NCBI GenBank assembly: GCA_964610765.1
Contig: CAZSWS010000003.1
Coordinates: 17,520-81,519 of the forward strand
Length of the DNA stretch: 64,000 nt
From: CAZSWS01 sp964610765
GTDB lineage: Bacteria; Bacteroidota; Bacteroidia; Bacteroidales; Tannerellaceae
Reading direction: 5' to 3'
Shown here piece after piece: positions 8,906 through 18,900 of this stretch. The notes below the pieces were generated by a model, which did not search any database, was not told the DNA's origin, and was given only the letters and a program-made list of their open reading frames with translations. Position 1 is the first letter of the stretch. Every line of letters starts with the position of its first letter. A program made the translations under genes and the position numbers.

Positions 8906-10387
8906 ATGACTTATGGTGATTTGTTTTCACATGAACTGAAGAAAGGACTTCGTTCAAAAGCTTTTTATAAAAATCTCTTTACAAATATTCTTTATGGGCT
9001 GTTTGGCGTTTATATGCTTGGCGTTTTGCTCTTTACCGGGTTTTTCCTGGATAGAATTTTAGAAGAGGTATCCAATGAGTATAACCCTACAGAGCTGATA
9101 CTAAGGGGGCTGATTTATATAATCTTGTTGAGTGTGACTTTACGGTTTTTGATGCAACAACTAAGTACGGTTGCGATACAAAACTACCTGACACTTCCGG
9201 TTAAACGTTCTAAACTGATTCATTTCTTATTGCTCAAACCGCTGATAAATCCGGTCAACTACTTTTCTCTTTTATTGATTGTTCCTTTGGCTATACGCTC
9301 AACAGCGGCTTATTATGATGGATTTACTGCATTCCGATTTGTTTTGTTAGTCATTTTTGTCATGTGGTTTGACTCTTTTCTGACAGCTTTTTTAAAGCGA
9401 AAGTTTGGAATGAGTATATGGGGAATACTAGCCATTATCCTTTGTCTTGGAGGTGTTTTTGCTTTAGACTATTTTAAACTGGTCCCCTTCTCTGATTGGT
9501 CGTCAGTCATTTTCGAATTTGCTTTGTTTTCACCCTTTGGCTTAATCATTCCTTTGACTTTAGTAGCTATAGCCTATGGGTTGAACCTGCTTTATTTTAG
9601 GCAAAACTATTATTTAGACACCTTTAATCGTTCTACATCTGACTCGGCTTTAGGAATGAATAATCTTTCTTTTTTAGATCGGTTTGGTAAGCTGGGAAGT
9701 ATTATAGAGCTGGAAATTAAACTGATATTGCGTCATAAACGGACGAAACAGGTTTTATATACGACCGGATTTTTCTTACTGTATGGGTTGATTTTTTATC
9801 CAAGAATGGAACTCTATGAGGGAGGTATGTTGTTTTTTGCAGCCATCTTTATCACGGGATTTATGATGTTTCTGTTTGGACAATGGCTCATCGCCTGGGA
9901 CGGTATGTACTTTGATGGTATGATGACACAAAACATTTCGGCACGTGAGTATATCGAGGCGAATTATTATTTGATGAGTGGCTTTTGTATATTAAGTTTT
10001 ATCTTGACCACGCCTTATTTTTTCTTTGGGATGAAAATTGTTTATCTGCACGTGGCTGCTCTTATGGTGAACTTAGGGCTCAATGTTTTTTTCTATGTTT
10101 TTCTGGCTACCTATAATACGAAGCCTTTAGACCTTAGTAAAGGAAATACGATGAACACTCAGGGTATGACCATTAAGAACTTCTTGGTGATATTTCCGGT
10201 TATTGTTCTGCCATGGGGGTCTATTGCTTTATTAAATCTGTTTTTCTCTTTTGAAATTTCACTGCTTATCATGGGGATGTTAGGTTTTGTGGGATTGTTG
10301 TTTCATAAGCAGTTGTTGAATATCTGTGTAAAACAATTTCAACGAAGGAAATACCTGCTTGCTGAGAGCTACCGTGAAAGTGAATAA
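8906..10387 (+). CDS. DUF5687 ABC-exporter membrane subunit
   Basis: A 493-aa integral membrane protein with roughly twelve hydrophobic segments and no signal peptide. The N-terminal region (HELKKGLRSKAFYKN) and the central cytoplasmic part with a second ELKLILRHKRTKQ repeat give two similar halves, as in DUF5687 permeases of Bacteroidetes. The ATP-binding gene starts 19 bp later, so the two form a two-gene ABC transporter. The substrate is unknown. The Bcr/Nat-type arrangement of a large permease and small ATPase suggests export of a lipid or drug rather than nutrient uptake; this is inference. Confidence 0.8.
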   Translation: MTYGDLFSHELKKGLRSKAFYKNLFTNILYGLFGVYMLGVLLFTGFFLDRILEEVSNEYNPTELILRGLIYIILLSVTLRFLMQQLSTVAIQNYLTLPVKRSKLIHFLLLKPLINPVNYFSLLLIVPLAIRSTAAYYDGFTAFRFVLLVIFVMWFDSFLTAFLKRKFGMSIWGILAIILCLGGVFALDYFKLVPFSDWSSVIFEFALFSPFGLIIPLTLVAIAYGLNLLYFRQNYYLDTFNRSTSDSALGMNNLSFLDRFGKLGSIIELEIKLILRHKRTKQVLYTTGFFLLYGLIFYPRMELYEGGMLFFAAIFITGFMMFLFGQWLIAWDGMYFDGMMTQNISAREYIEANYYLMSGFCILSFILTTPYFFFGMKIVYLHVAALMVNLGLNVFFYVFLATYNTKPLDLSKGNTMNTQGMTIKNFLVIFPVIVLPWGSIALLNLFFSFEISLLIMGMLGFVGLLFHKQLLNICVKQFQRRKYLLAESYRESE

Positions 10388-10406
10388 ATAAAAAAACATA
10401 CATACG

Positions 10407-11102
10407 ATGATAGAAATTAATGAATTAAGTAAAGCGTATAATGGGGTAACCGTTTTGGATATTCCCTCGCTGACTATTCCTGGAGGTGAGAGTTTTGGTC
10501 TGGTAGGCAATAATGGAGCAGGGAAAACCACCCTTTTCCGTTTAATACTGGACTTAACGGCTTCAACATCCGGTGAGGTGATTACGAGTGGAGAAAAAGT
10601 AGCTCGTAATGATTCTTGGAAGATGTTTACCGGTTCTTTCTTAGATGAAAGCTTCTTGATTGACTACTTGACCCCGGAAGAGTATTTTTATTTTGTAGGG
10701 AAACTGCACGATCGTTCGGAAGAACAAGTGGATGCCCTGTTAGACAAAATGAAAGAAATATTTAATGGGGAGGTGTTGGGAACAAAAAAGTTGATTCGTA
10801 CCTTCTCCAAGGGTAATCAAAAGAAGATAGGTATTGCAGCAGCCTTAATAGGTGATCCACAAGTGCTGATTCTGGATGAACCCTTTACAGCCTTAGACCC
10901 CTCGTCGCAAATTCGACTGAAACGTTTGTTAGCCGATTTGAATAAAGAAACGGGCATGACGATGTTGATATCCAGCCATGACTTGAATCATGTGACGGAA
11001 GTTTGTAAGCGTATTGTTGTACTGGAAAAAGGGCTTATTATTAAAGACTTAAATACAGCTGAAGATACGCTGAAAGAGTTAGAAAGTTATTTCGCTGTTT
11101 AA
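10407..11102 (+). CDS. ABC transporter ATP-binding protein
   Basis: A 231-aa ATPase, partner of the upstream DUF5687 permease. Walker A is GNNGAGKTT (about residue 34), the signature loop is FSKGNQKK, Walker B is VLILDEPF with the D-loop ALDPSS, and the switch His is in SSHDL. The signature departs from LSGGQ (FSKGNQKK), as is common in this exporter subfamily. All catalytic elements are intact. It is cytoplasmic and attached to the membrane through the permease. Confidence 0.93.
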   Translation: MIEINELSKAYNGVTVLDIPSLTIPGGESFGLVGNNGAGKTTLFRLILDLTASTSGEVITSGEKVARNDSWKMFTGSFLDESFLIDYLTPEEYFYFVGKLHDRSEEQVDALLDKMKEIFNGEVLGTKKLIRTFSKGNQKKIGIAAALIGDPQVLILDEPFTALDPSSQIRLKRLLADLNKETGMTMLISSHDLNHVTEVCKRIVVLEKGLIIKDLNTAEDTLKELESYFAV

Positions 11103-11191
11103 TAGCTTCTTGCTATCTTTACTTCCTTGGTCGACTTGTGTCGGAAATGTTTAATAGTGTTGTTCTTTTTTGTTTAGTAATGTGCTGAATA

Positions 11192-11770
11192 ATGAAAGAA
11201 CAACCGTTTTGTAATAAAAAAATGAAAAGGAAGATGAATGTGAAAGTGACTAATAGAGAGGTGACTAGTTCTTTAGACCCGGTGTTGAATGATATTAAGC
11301 AGACCTATACGGATGCGTTTCCTGCCGGAGAGCGAAGAGACTTTTCTATAGCCAAACGTTATGTGGATGAAAACCCAAACTTTCATATTAAAGCGGTATT
11401 TCTGGATGAGCAATACGCCGGCTTTATAACCTATTGGCAGTTTGAGCAATTTGTTTTTGCGGAACATTTTGCGATTAATCCGGCTTTTCGTAATCAAGGA
11501 ATTGGTGCTTATATTATGCAAACATTGCAGGAGATGGAAAAATATCCTATTATTCTGGAAGTGGAAAGACCGGTGGATGAATTGACGCAGCGACGGATTT
11601 CTTTTTATGAACGACTGGGCTTTACGTTGGACACGCACGACTATGCACAACCCCCATACCGAGAAGAAGAACCTTACATTCCGATGTATCTCATGGCTTA
11701 TGGATTGGATTTGAAAAAACACTATGATGAGGTGCAGCAGACACTTTATCGGATAGTCTATGGATTATAA
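11192..11770 (+). CDS. GNAT-family N-acetyltransferase
   Basis: A 192-aa protein with a GNAT fold: strand FAEHFAINPAFR followed by the acetyl-CoA loop RNQGIGAYIMQ (about residues 101-112), then LEVERP and ISFYERLGFTL in motif B. It transfers an acetyl group from acetyl-CoA; the acceptor cannot be predicted. In-frame ATGs at 11222 and 11234 are alternative starts, because the first 10-14 residues look non-conserved. The gene stands alone between the ABC genes and a GH43 gene. Confidence 0.82.
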   Translation: MKEQPFCNKKMKRKMNVKVTNREVTSSLDPVLNDIKQTYTDAFPAGERRDFSIAKRYVDENPNFHIKAVFLDEQYAGFITYWQFEQFVFAEHFAINPAFRNQGIGAYIMQTLQEMEKYPIILEVERPVDELTQRRISFYERLGFTLDTHDYAQPPYREEEPYIPMYLMAYGLDLKKHYDEVQQTLYRIVYGL

Positions 11771-11847
11771 TGCAGCCATATAAAGAGGGGATTGAACCGA
11801 TACTGACTTTTAATACTTGAAATATCCACTATAAATACCTACTAATT

Positions 11848-12999
11848 ATGAATATAAAAACACTTTTTGCTTTGCTGGCTGTTTGGTTGTTTTTGTCGCC
11901 TCTTATGGATGTCGAAGCGCAAGAGTTTGCCGGGAAATACACCTCTATTCGCCCCGGAAAACTATGGTTTGATACAGAAGGGAAAGTCATTAACGCACAC
12001 GGTGGTGGACTGTTGTACAAAGATGGTCGTTACTATTGGTTTGGAGAGCATAAAGACGAATGGACAAACGCTGCTTTGGTAGGAGTTACCTGCTATTCGT
12101 CTGCCGATTTGTACAACTGGACCAATGAGGGGGTGGCCTTTTCTGTTTCGAATGATGAGAGCAGTCCGGTGGTCAAGGGATGTACGATTGAGCGTCCAAA
12201 AGTTATCTATAATGCAAAGACCCACAAGTTTGTGATGTACTTTCATCTTGAATTAAAGGGTAAAGGGTATTCGGCGGCTCAGGTGGCTATCGCTGTAAGT
12301 GATCGGGTGACCGGTCCTTATAAGCTGGTGAGCAATGCGCGGGTAAACCCCGGAAAATGGCCTTTGGATATGATGAAAGAACAACAGAAGTCATTGGTGA
12401 AAGAAAGTGATTTCAAAGAATGGTGGACGCCTGAATGGCGTAAGGCGATGGAGGAGGGACTGTTTGTACGTCGCGACCAACCGGGTGGGCAGATGTCGCG
12501 CGATATGACGCTATATGTAGATGATGATGGAAAAGCCTATCATATCTATTCGTCTGAGGAGAATCTGACGATTCATATTGCTGAGTTGACGGATGATTAT
12601 TTGACTCATTCCGGGAAATATGTACGTGTAGAACCGGGAGGGCATAACGAGGCTCCGGCTATCGCTAAGAAAGATGGGCGTTATTTCATGATTACTTCCG
12701 GATGTACAGGGTGGGACCCCAATGCTGCACGACTCTTGACAGCCAACCATATTTTAGGACCATGGACGTTACATCCAAATCCTTGTGTAGGCAATCATGC
12801 TGAACTGACTTTTTATTCGCAATCTACCTACTTACAACCTATTCAAGGAAAGAAAGATGCATTTCTATTTATGGCTGACCGTTGGAATCCTAAAAATCCC
12901 ATTGACGGGAGGTATGTATGGCTTCCTGTATTATTTGAAAATGATTTACCGGTGCTCAAATGGGTAGATGAATGGAAAATAGAAGATTTTGACAGGTAA
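11848..12999 (+). CDS. GH43-like exported glycoside hydrolase with AHGGG start
   Basis: A 383-aa protein with a signal peptide (cut near VEAQEFA) and a five-bladed beta-propeller. Blade one reads INAHGGGLLYKDGRYYWFGEHK instead of the common RDP motif, so the usual catalytic base Asp is absent. The general-acid Glu is present in GHNEAPAIAKKDG. The AHGGG form is known from GH43 exo-beta-1,3-galactanases (subfamily 24) and from subfamily 34, in which the base position is altered. I therefore expect a galactan- or arabinogalactan-active enzyme, with the subfamily uncertain. It is not in an obvious polysaccharide locus; neighbours are a GNAT gene and the secA operon. Confidence 0.82.
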   Translation: MNIKTLFALLAVWLFLSPLMDVEAQEFAGKYTSIRPGKLWFDTEGKVINAHGGGLLYKDGRYYWFGEHKDEWTNAALVGVTCYSSADLYNWTNEGVAFSVSNDESSPVVKGCTIERPKVIYNAKTHKFVMYFHLELKGKGYSAAQVAIAVSDRVTGPYKLVSNARVNPGKWPLDMMKEQQKSLVKESDFKEWWTPEWRKAMEEGLFVRRDQPGGQMSRDMTLYVDDDGKAYHIYSSEENLTIHIAELTDDYLTHSGKYVRVEPGGHNEAPAIAKKDGRYFMITSGCTGWDPNAARLLTANHILGPWTLHPNPCVGNHAELTFYSQSTYLQPIQGKKDAFLFMADRWNPKNPIDGRYVWLPVLFENDLPVLKWVDEWKIEDFDR

Positions 13000-13163
13000 A
13001 GAGAGGTGGAAAATACTGTTTTAAAGACTGAATTGATGCGTTTGAGGTATCATCATTTTTTAGAACTCCCAATGATTTGAAAAAAATATGAACAAAAGCT
13101 TGTTCTAGTGTTCAATCCGTTGTTTTTTGTAGCTTTGTGCAAATTTTAATTGGTATAATCCAA

Positions 13164-14378
13164 ATGAGTAGATTTCTTCTAATATATATATTACTTTTTG
13201 CAGTAACATTCACCTCTCATAGTCAAGTTACGCTTAGTGAACAGTCCAAAATCAGTCTGTTGACCAGTACGCCCTATGATGATGAGGTTTTCACACCCTA
13301 TGGACATACGTCTATTCGAGTTGTTGATGCGGAACATGCGTTAGATCTTCTTTTTAATTACGGATATTTTAACCCGGAAAAGCCTCACTTTATTTATCGT
13401 TTTGTGAAGGGTGAGACTGACTACCTGCTTCGGGCATATGATACGCGCTATTATATCACAGATGCTGTAATGACCGGATTTGGTATTACTGAACAGGTGC
13501 TGAATCTGAATCAAGAGGAAAAACAAGCTTTTTGGGAAGCCTTGGTTTTGAATGCACAGCCTGAAAATGCAGAGTATAGGTATAACTTCTTCTATGACAA
13601 CTGTTCGACACGTCCGGCCGACTTGATTGAACGTTTTGCGGGAGGAGAGGTCATCTATGATTTTCCGGAAATGCATCTGTCTTTTCGTGACCTAATCAAT
13701 TATTGCACGCGTAATAAACCGTGGCAAACACTGGGTTGTGATTTGGTGTTAGGTGCTCCTACGGATGATGAAATTACTCCACGTGAGACGTTTTTCTTGC
13801 CTGAATATTTAAAAAATGCTTTGGAAACTGCTAAAACGATAACTTCTGATGGTACAGATCGACCGGTAGTAGCAGAAACACATATTTTGATTGAAGAAAC
13901 CAGGGAAGAGGAGGGACCCGGTATCTTTACACCGATGACTTTCCTGTTACTGTTTTTGATACTCTATGTTGTAATCACGTATTTAGAGTTGAACAAGAAT
14001 CGCTATTATCGTTGGTTTGATGTAACAATTTTCTTCGTCTTAGGCGTAGGTGGCTGTATCGTTTATTTTATCAGTTTTGTTTCAATTCATCCGGCTACTT
14101 ATCCCAATTGGAATGTTTTATGGATGCATCCTTTCCATCTGATAGGTGCGCTTTTAATTGCGGTAAAAGGGTTGAATAGACTGGCTATCTGGTATCATTT
14201 TATTAACTTTGCAACATTTCTTATTTTCCTTATAGCCACCTTCTTTATTACCCAATATGTGAATGTTGCTGTTTTAGGTTTTGTGTTACTTATATTCAGT
14301 AGAACAATAGATAACATAAGTCGCTGGAAAAAGGAAAGGAAGAAAAGTCATTCCCTGGATGAAATAATGAATAAATGA
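13164..14378 (+). CDS. DUF4105 (Lnb N-terminal-like) membrane protein
   Basis: A 404-aa protein from the ATG at 13164. A GTG at 13137 would add 9 residues but lies inside a TAnnTTTG promoter element (13130-13137), so I prefer the later start. A signal peptide (ending HSQ) leads into a periplasmic DUF4105 domain: LLTSTPYDDEVFTPYGHTSIRV, FIYRFVKGETDYLLRAYDTRYY and YNFFYDNCSTRPADLIE, with the conserved His and Cys of a probable papain-like fold. Four to five transmembrane segments form the C-terminus (after residue 255). It is the first gene of an operon with the phosphatase-like gene and secA; its stop overlaps the next start by ATGA. The biochemical role is unknown. Confidence 0.85.
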   Translation: MSRFLLIYILLFAVTFTSHSQVTLSEQSKISLLTSTPYDDEVFTPYGHTSIRVVDAEHALDLLFNYGYFNPEKPHFIYRFVKGETDYLLRAYDTRYYITDAVMTGFGITEQVLNLNQEEKQAFWEALVLNAQPENAEYRYNFFYDNCSTRPADLIERFAGGEVIYDFPEMHLSFRDLINYCTRNKPWQTLGCDLVLGAPTDDEITPRETFFLPEYLKNALETAKTITSDGTDRPVVAETHILIEETREEEGPGIFTPMTFLLLFLILYVVITYLELNKNRYYRWFDVTIFFVLGVGGCIVYFISFVSIHPATYPNWNVLWMHPFHLIGALLIAVKGLNRLAIWYHFINFATFLIFLIATFFITQYVNVAVLGFVLLIFSRTIDNISRWKKERKKSHSLDEIMNK

Positions 14379-15976
14379 GAAAATTAATCGCTTCACTAAT
14401 CGCTGTCTTAGTAGCAACCAACATGGGTGCACAACAAGCTGTGCCTAAATTGGTCGTGTGTATTACAGTTGAACAGTTGCGTGGAGACTATATTGAATAT
14501 TTTTATCAAACCTTTGGTGAAGGCGGCTTTAAACGCTTGCTAAAAGAAGGACTTGTATATAATAACATAGAGTTCGAGTTTGATGGTTTGGATCAAGCGA
14601 GTGCCTTCGCTTCGTTGTTTACCGGAGCTTATCCCTATTATCATGGTATATCAAGTGAGAAAATCTATGATTGGCAGGCCGATCAGGAAGTGTCTGTCTT
14701 ATACGATAAAGATTATCTAGGAAACTATACACGCGATCGTTTTTCGGCCCGTAAGCTATTAAGCTCAACGATAGGCGATGAGTTGAAAATCGCTTCTGCC
14801 GGTCGTAGTGATGTCTATGCTGTGGCACCGGATGCTGAAGCAGCTATTTTATCGGCCGGACATACTGCTAATGGTGTTTTCTGGATTGATGATGCTACAG
14901 GTAAATGGGCTACTTCTACTTATTATAACGATATGCCCTGGTATGCCGATAAACTAAATGCCGGTGTCGAATCATTATCTACCAGAATAGGAGAGATGGC
15001 GTGGACTCCTTCGTTGTCGTTAGATGCATACAAAGCTTTTCCGTATGTGATGGACGATATACCTTTTAAGTACACCTTTGTAGATAATACGCCCGATTGT
15101 TACCCCAATTTTAAAACTTCGGCTTTAGTCAATACGGAAGTAAACCGGATGGCGCTGCAGTTTGTTGAGCATGCGGAATTAGGAACACGGTCATGTCCGG
15201 ATATGTTGTCAATTACGTATTATGCAGGGAACTATCAGGGCAACATGAATAAAGAATATACCTACGAAATTCAGGATACATATTATCAGTTGGATCGAAA
15301 TATCGCAGAACTACTCAATTCGCTTGACCATAAAATAGGCTTGCGTAATATATTAGTAGTCTTTACCGGTTCAGGCTATTATATGAGTGATGAGGAATAT
15401 TCCAAACCTCTAAACCCGGGTGGAGGAGAGTTCTACCCCAAGCGCTGTTTGGCTTTGCTTAATATGTATCTGATGACTACCTATGGGCAAAAGAAATGGG
15501 TGCAAGGATATTATAACAATCAGATCTTCCTGAACAGGAAATTGATTGAAGATGAAAAGCAAAGTCTGGAGGAGATGCAGAACAAAGCGGCTGAATTTAT
15601 TTCTCAGTTTAGCGGCGTGCAATATGTTTTAACCGACTTGGAGCTGCGTGCCAGTAATTGGAATGAAAATACCTCTAAATATAAATACGGAATACACCAG
15701 CAAGGGCGTGGTGATCTAGTAATAGAGCTACAACCCGGATGGGTGCTTAATAATGAAATACCGGAAGAGAAAGTAAAAACGGTACGAAATAATGCAGTAC
15801 TTACACCGTTAATCTTTTTAGGAGAAAATATACCACCTCAAAAGATTTATCGCGAGGTGAAAGCTACTGAAATAGCTCCTACGATAACTCATGTGTTGCG
15901 CATCAGGCCGCCCAATGCTTGTCGTCAACAGCCGCTAAGAGAGTTATCCAAAATTAATGAAGAAAAAATAAACTAA
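14375..15976 (+). CDS. PafA-like alkaline-phosphatase-fold protein, active site degenerate
   Basis: A 533-aa protein with a signal peptide (cut near MGAQQ) and the overall sequence order of PafA-type alkaline phosphatases. The residues expected to be catalytic are changed. The metal-binding VDQ motif reads VEQ (Glu33). The nucleophile motif HTS-x-x-TG reads FASLFTG, with Ala79 where the Thr sits. The DHG metal motif is replaced by FTGSGYYMS, and the THVPL His motif reads VLTPLIF. It is probably a catalytically inactive fold used for binding or folding. It overlaps DUF4105 by ATGA, and secA begins 4 bp after its stop, which suggests a role linked to secretion or envelope biogenesis. The alignment was done by eye. 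Confidence 0.82.
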   Translation: MRKLIASLIAVLVATNMGAQQAVPKLVVCITVEQLRGDYIEYFYQTFGEGGFKRLLKEGLVYNNIEFEFDGLDQASAFASLFTGAYPYYHGISSEKIYDWQADQEVSVLYDKDYLGNYTRDRFSARKLLSSTIGDELKIASAGRSDVYAVAPDAEAAILSAGHTANGVFWIDDATGKWATSTYYNDMPWYADKLNAGVESLSTRIGEMAWTPSLSLDAYKAFPYVMDDIPFKYTFVDNTPDCYPNFKTSALVNTEVNRMALQFVEHAELGTRSCPDMLSITYYAGNYQGNMNKEYTYEIQDTYYQLDRNIAELLNSLDHKIGLRNILVVFTGSGYYMSDEEYSKPLNPGGGEFYPKRCLALLNMYLMTTYGQKKWVQGYYNNQIFLNRKLIEDEKQSLEEMQNKAAEFISQFSGVQYVLTDLELRASNWNENTSKYKYGIHQQGRGDLVIELQPGWVLNNEIPEEKVKTVRNNAVLTPLIFLGENIPPQKIYREVKATEIAPTITHVLRIRPPNACRQQPLRELSKINEEKIN

Positions 15977-15980
15977 AAAT

Positions 15981-18900
15981 ATGGGATTTAATGAATTTAT
16001 GACGAAGTTGTTCGGCAACAAGTCACAGCGAGATTTGAGGGAAATCACGCCTTTTGTAAATAAGATTAAGGCTGCTTATCCTTCTGTTACTCAGCTATCA
16101 AATGACGAACTGCGTGAACTGACTCAGTCAATCAGAAAAAAAATAGATGCGTACGTAACTGACGAGAAAGCTGAGATTGAAGCTCTGCGAGTGAAAGTAG
16201 AGCAGCTGGAACCGGAAGAGCGTGAACCAATCTGGGCTGAAATAGACAAGATAGAACAGGCAATAACCGAAAAGCTGGAAGTTATTCTGGAAGAAGTGAT
16301 GCCAGAGGTTTTTTCTATTGTGAAAGATACTGCCAGACGTTTCAAAGAGAATGAAGAAATAGTAGTAACTGCAACGGAATTTGACCGTAAGTTGGCCGTT
16401 ACGCACGACTTTGTACGTATTGAAGACGATAAAGCGATTTATCAAAACCATTGGATTGCCGGTGGTGCTGAAATCGTTTGGGACATGGTTCATTATGATG
16501 TTCAGTTGTTTGGAGGGGTTGTGCTACATAAAGGGAAAATCGCTGAGATGGCAACGGGTGAAGGAAAAACCTTGGTTGCGACTTTGCCGGTGTTCTTGAA
16601 TGCACTCACCGGAAACGGGGTGCACGTCGTAACGGTGAATGACTATCTGTCAAAACGTGACTCTGAGTGGATGGGACCTATGTATATGTTTCACGGTCTG
16701 TCTGTAGATTGTATCGATAAACATCAGCCTAACTCGGATGCTCGACGTGCTGCATACAATGCCGATATCACATTTGGTACTAACAATGAGTTTGGGTTTG
16801 ACTACCTGCGTGATAATATGGCGCATAGCCCGGAAGAATTGGTGCAGCGTAAGCATAATTATGCGATTGTCGACGAGGTTGACTCGGTATTGATTGACGA
16901 TGCGCGTACACCGTTGATTATTTCCGGTCCTGTACCTCGTGGTGAAGAGCAACTGTTCGAAGAGTTTCGTTCAAATGTAGAGATTGTGGTGAATGCACAA
17001 CGCAACTTGACAACGAAATTGCTTACTGAGGCTAAAGCCAAAATGGCGAGTGACGATGAGCAAGCGCAAGAAGAAGGTAGCTTGTTGCTTTATCGTTCCT
17101 TTAAAGGGTATCCGAAGAATAAACCGTTGATAAAATTCTTGAGTGAACAAGGGGTGAAGGCACGCATGTTGAAGACTGAAGCCTTTTATATGGCAGAGAA
17201 TATGCGTAATATGCATCAGGTTACTGATGAACTGTATTTTGTTATCGACGAAAAGAATAATAGCATTGAACTGACCGATAAAGGAATTGACTTGTTGACT
17301 GGTAAAACGGACGACCCTACATTCTTTATCTTACCTGATATTGCTTCTCAACTGGCTGAATTGGATAACCATAACTCGACCGATGAAGAAAAGCAAGCCA
17401 AGCGTGATGAAATGCTGGCTAACTACTCTGTCAAGAGTGAACGAGTGCATACGGTCAATCAGTTATTGAAAGCATATACATTGTTTGATAAAGATGATGA
17501 ATATGTAGTGATTGATGAGCAAGTGAAAATTGTTGATGAGCAAACAGGACGTATCATGGAAGGACGTCGCTACTCAGATGGTTTGCATCAGGCTATTGAG
17601 GCAAAAGAGCGTGTGAAGGTAGAAGCCGCTACGCAAACATTTGCTACAGTTACCTTGCAGAACTATTTCCGTATGTATCATAAGCTGGCTGGTATGACCG
17701 GTACGGCCGAAACGGAAGCAGGTGAATTGTGGGATATCTATAAGTTAGATGTGGTTGTAATACCAACCAATCGTCCGATTGTTCGAAACGATATGAACGA
17801 CCGGATATATAAAACAAAGCGCGAAAAATATCACGCAGTGATTGATGAAATCAGTAAGTTGATTGCTGCCGGACGTCCGGTCTTGGTGGGTACTACTTCT
17901 GTTGAGATTTCTGAGCTGCTGAGTCGTATGTTGAGCATGCGTAATATTGAGCACAATGTGTTGAATGCGAAACTGCATCAAAGAGAAGCGGATATTGTAG
18001 CCCAAGCCGGTCAGGCAGGAACAGTAACTATTGCTACGAATATGGCAGGGCGTGGTACAGACATTAAGCTAACGCAAGCTGTGCGTGATGCAGGTGGGTT
18101 GGCAATTATTGGTACAGAACGTCATGAAAGCCGCCGTGTTGACCGTCAGCTGCGAGGTCGTGCCGGTCGTCAAGGAGACCCGGGTTCATCTGTGTTCTTT
18201 GTTTCGCTTGAAGACGACTTGATGCGCTTATTTGCCTCTGAGAAGATTGCAGGTATGATGGATAAGCTTGGCTTTAAAGAAGGTGAAGTGCTGGAGCATA
18301 ATATGCTGAGTAAGTCAGTTGAACGTGCACAAAAGAAAGTGGAGGAGAATAACTTCGGTATCCGTAAACGTTTGTTGGAATATGATGATGTGATGAACTC
18401 ACAGCGTAATGTGATTTATACACGTCGTCGCCATGCCTTGATGGGCGAACGTATTGAGATGGATGTGATGAACACGATTTTCGATACATGCCAGGCTATT
18501 GCTGATTCTAATGTAGATGCAATGGACTACGAAGGATTTAAGTTGGATGTATTTAAGGTGTTATCTATTGAATCACCTCTTACAGCTGAAGATTTTAAAA
18601 ACACTAAGTCTGAAAAAGCAGGTGAGCAACTTTACAGCTCCGCATTAGCGAATTTCAAACGTCGTATGGAACGTATCGTTGAGGTGGCTGAACCGGTAAT
18701 TAAGCATGTGTATGAAACACAAGGCGCGCGCTATGAAAACATTATGATACCATTGTCTGATGGTAAGAAGATGTATAACGTGTCTTGTAATCTGAAAGAA
18801 GCTTACGAGTCAAATTCTAAATCGATAGTGAAGTCTTTCGAGAAAGCCATTGTGCTTTATACGATAGATAAAGCTTGGCAGGAGCATCTGCGTGAAATGG

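Noticed and set aside
13137..13163. GTG start giving nine more residues to the DUF4105 protein
   Set aside because: It lies at the end of a TAnnTTTG promoter element, and the signal peptide begins at the ATG at 13164.
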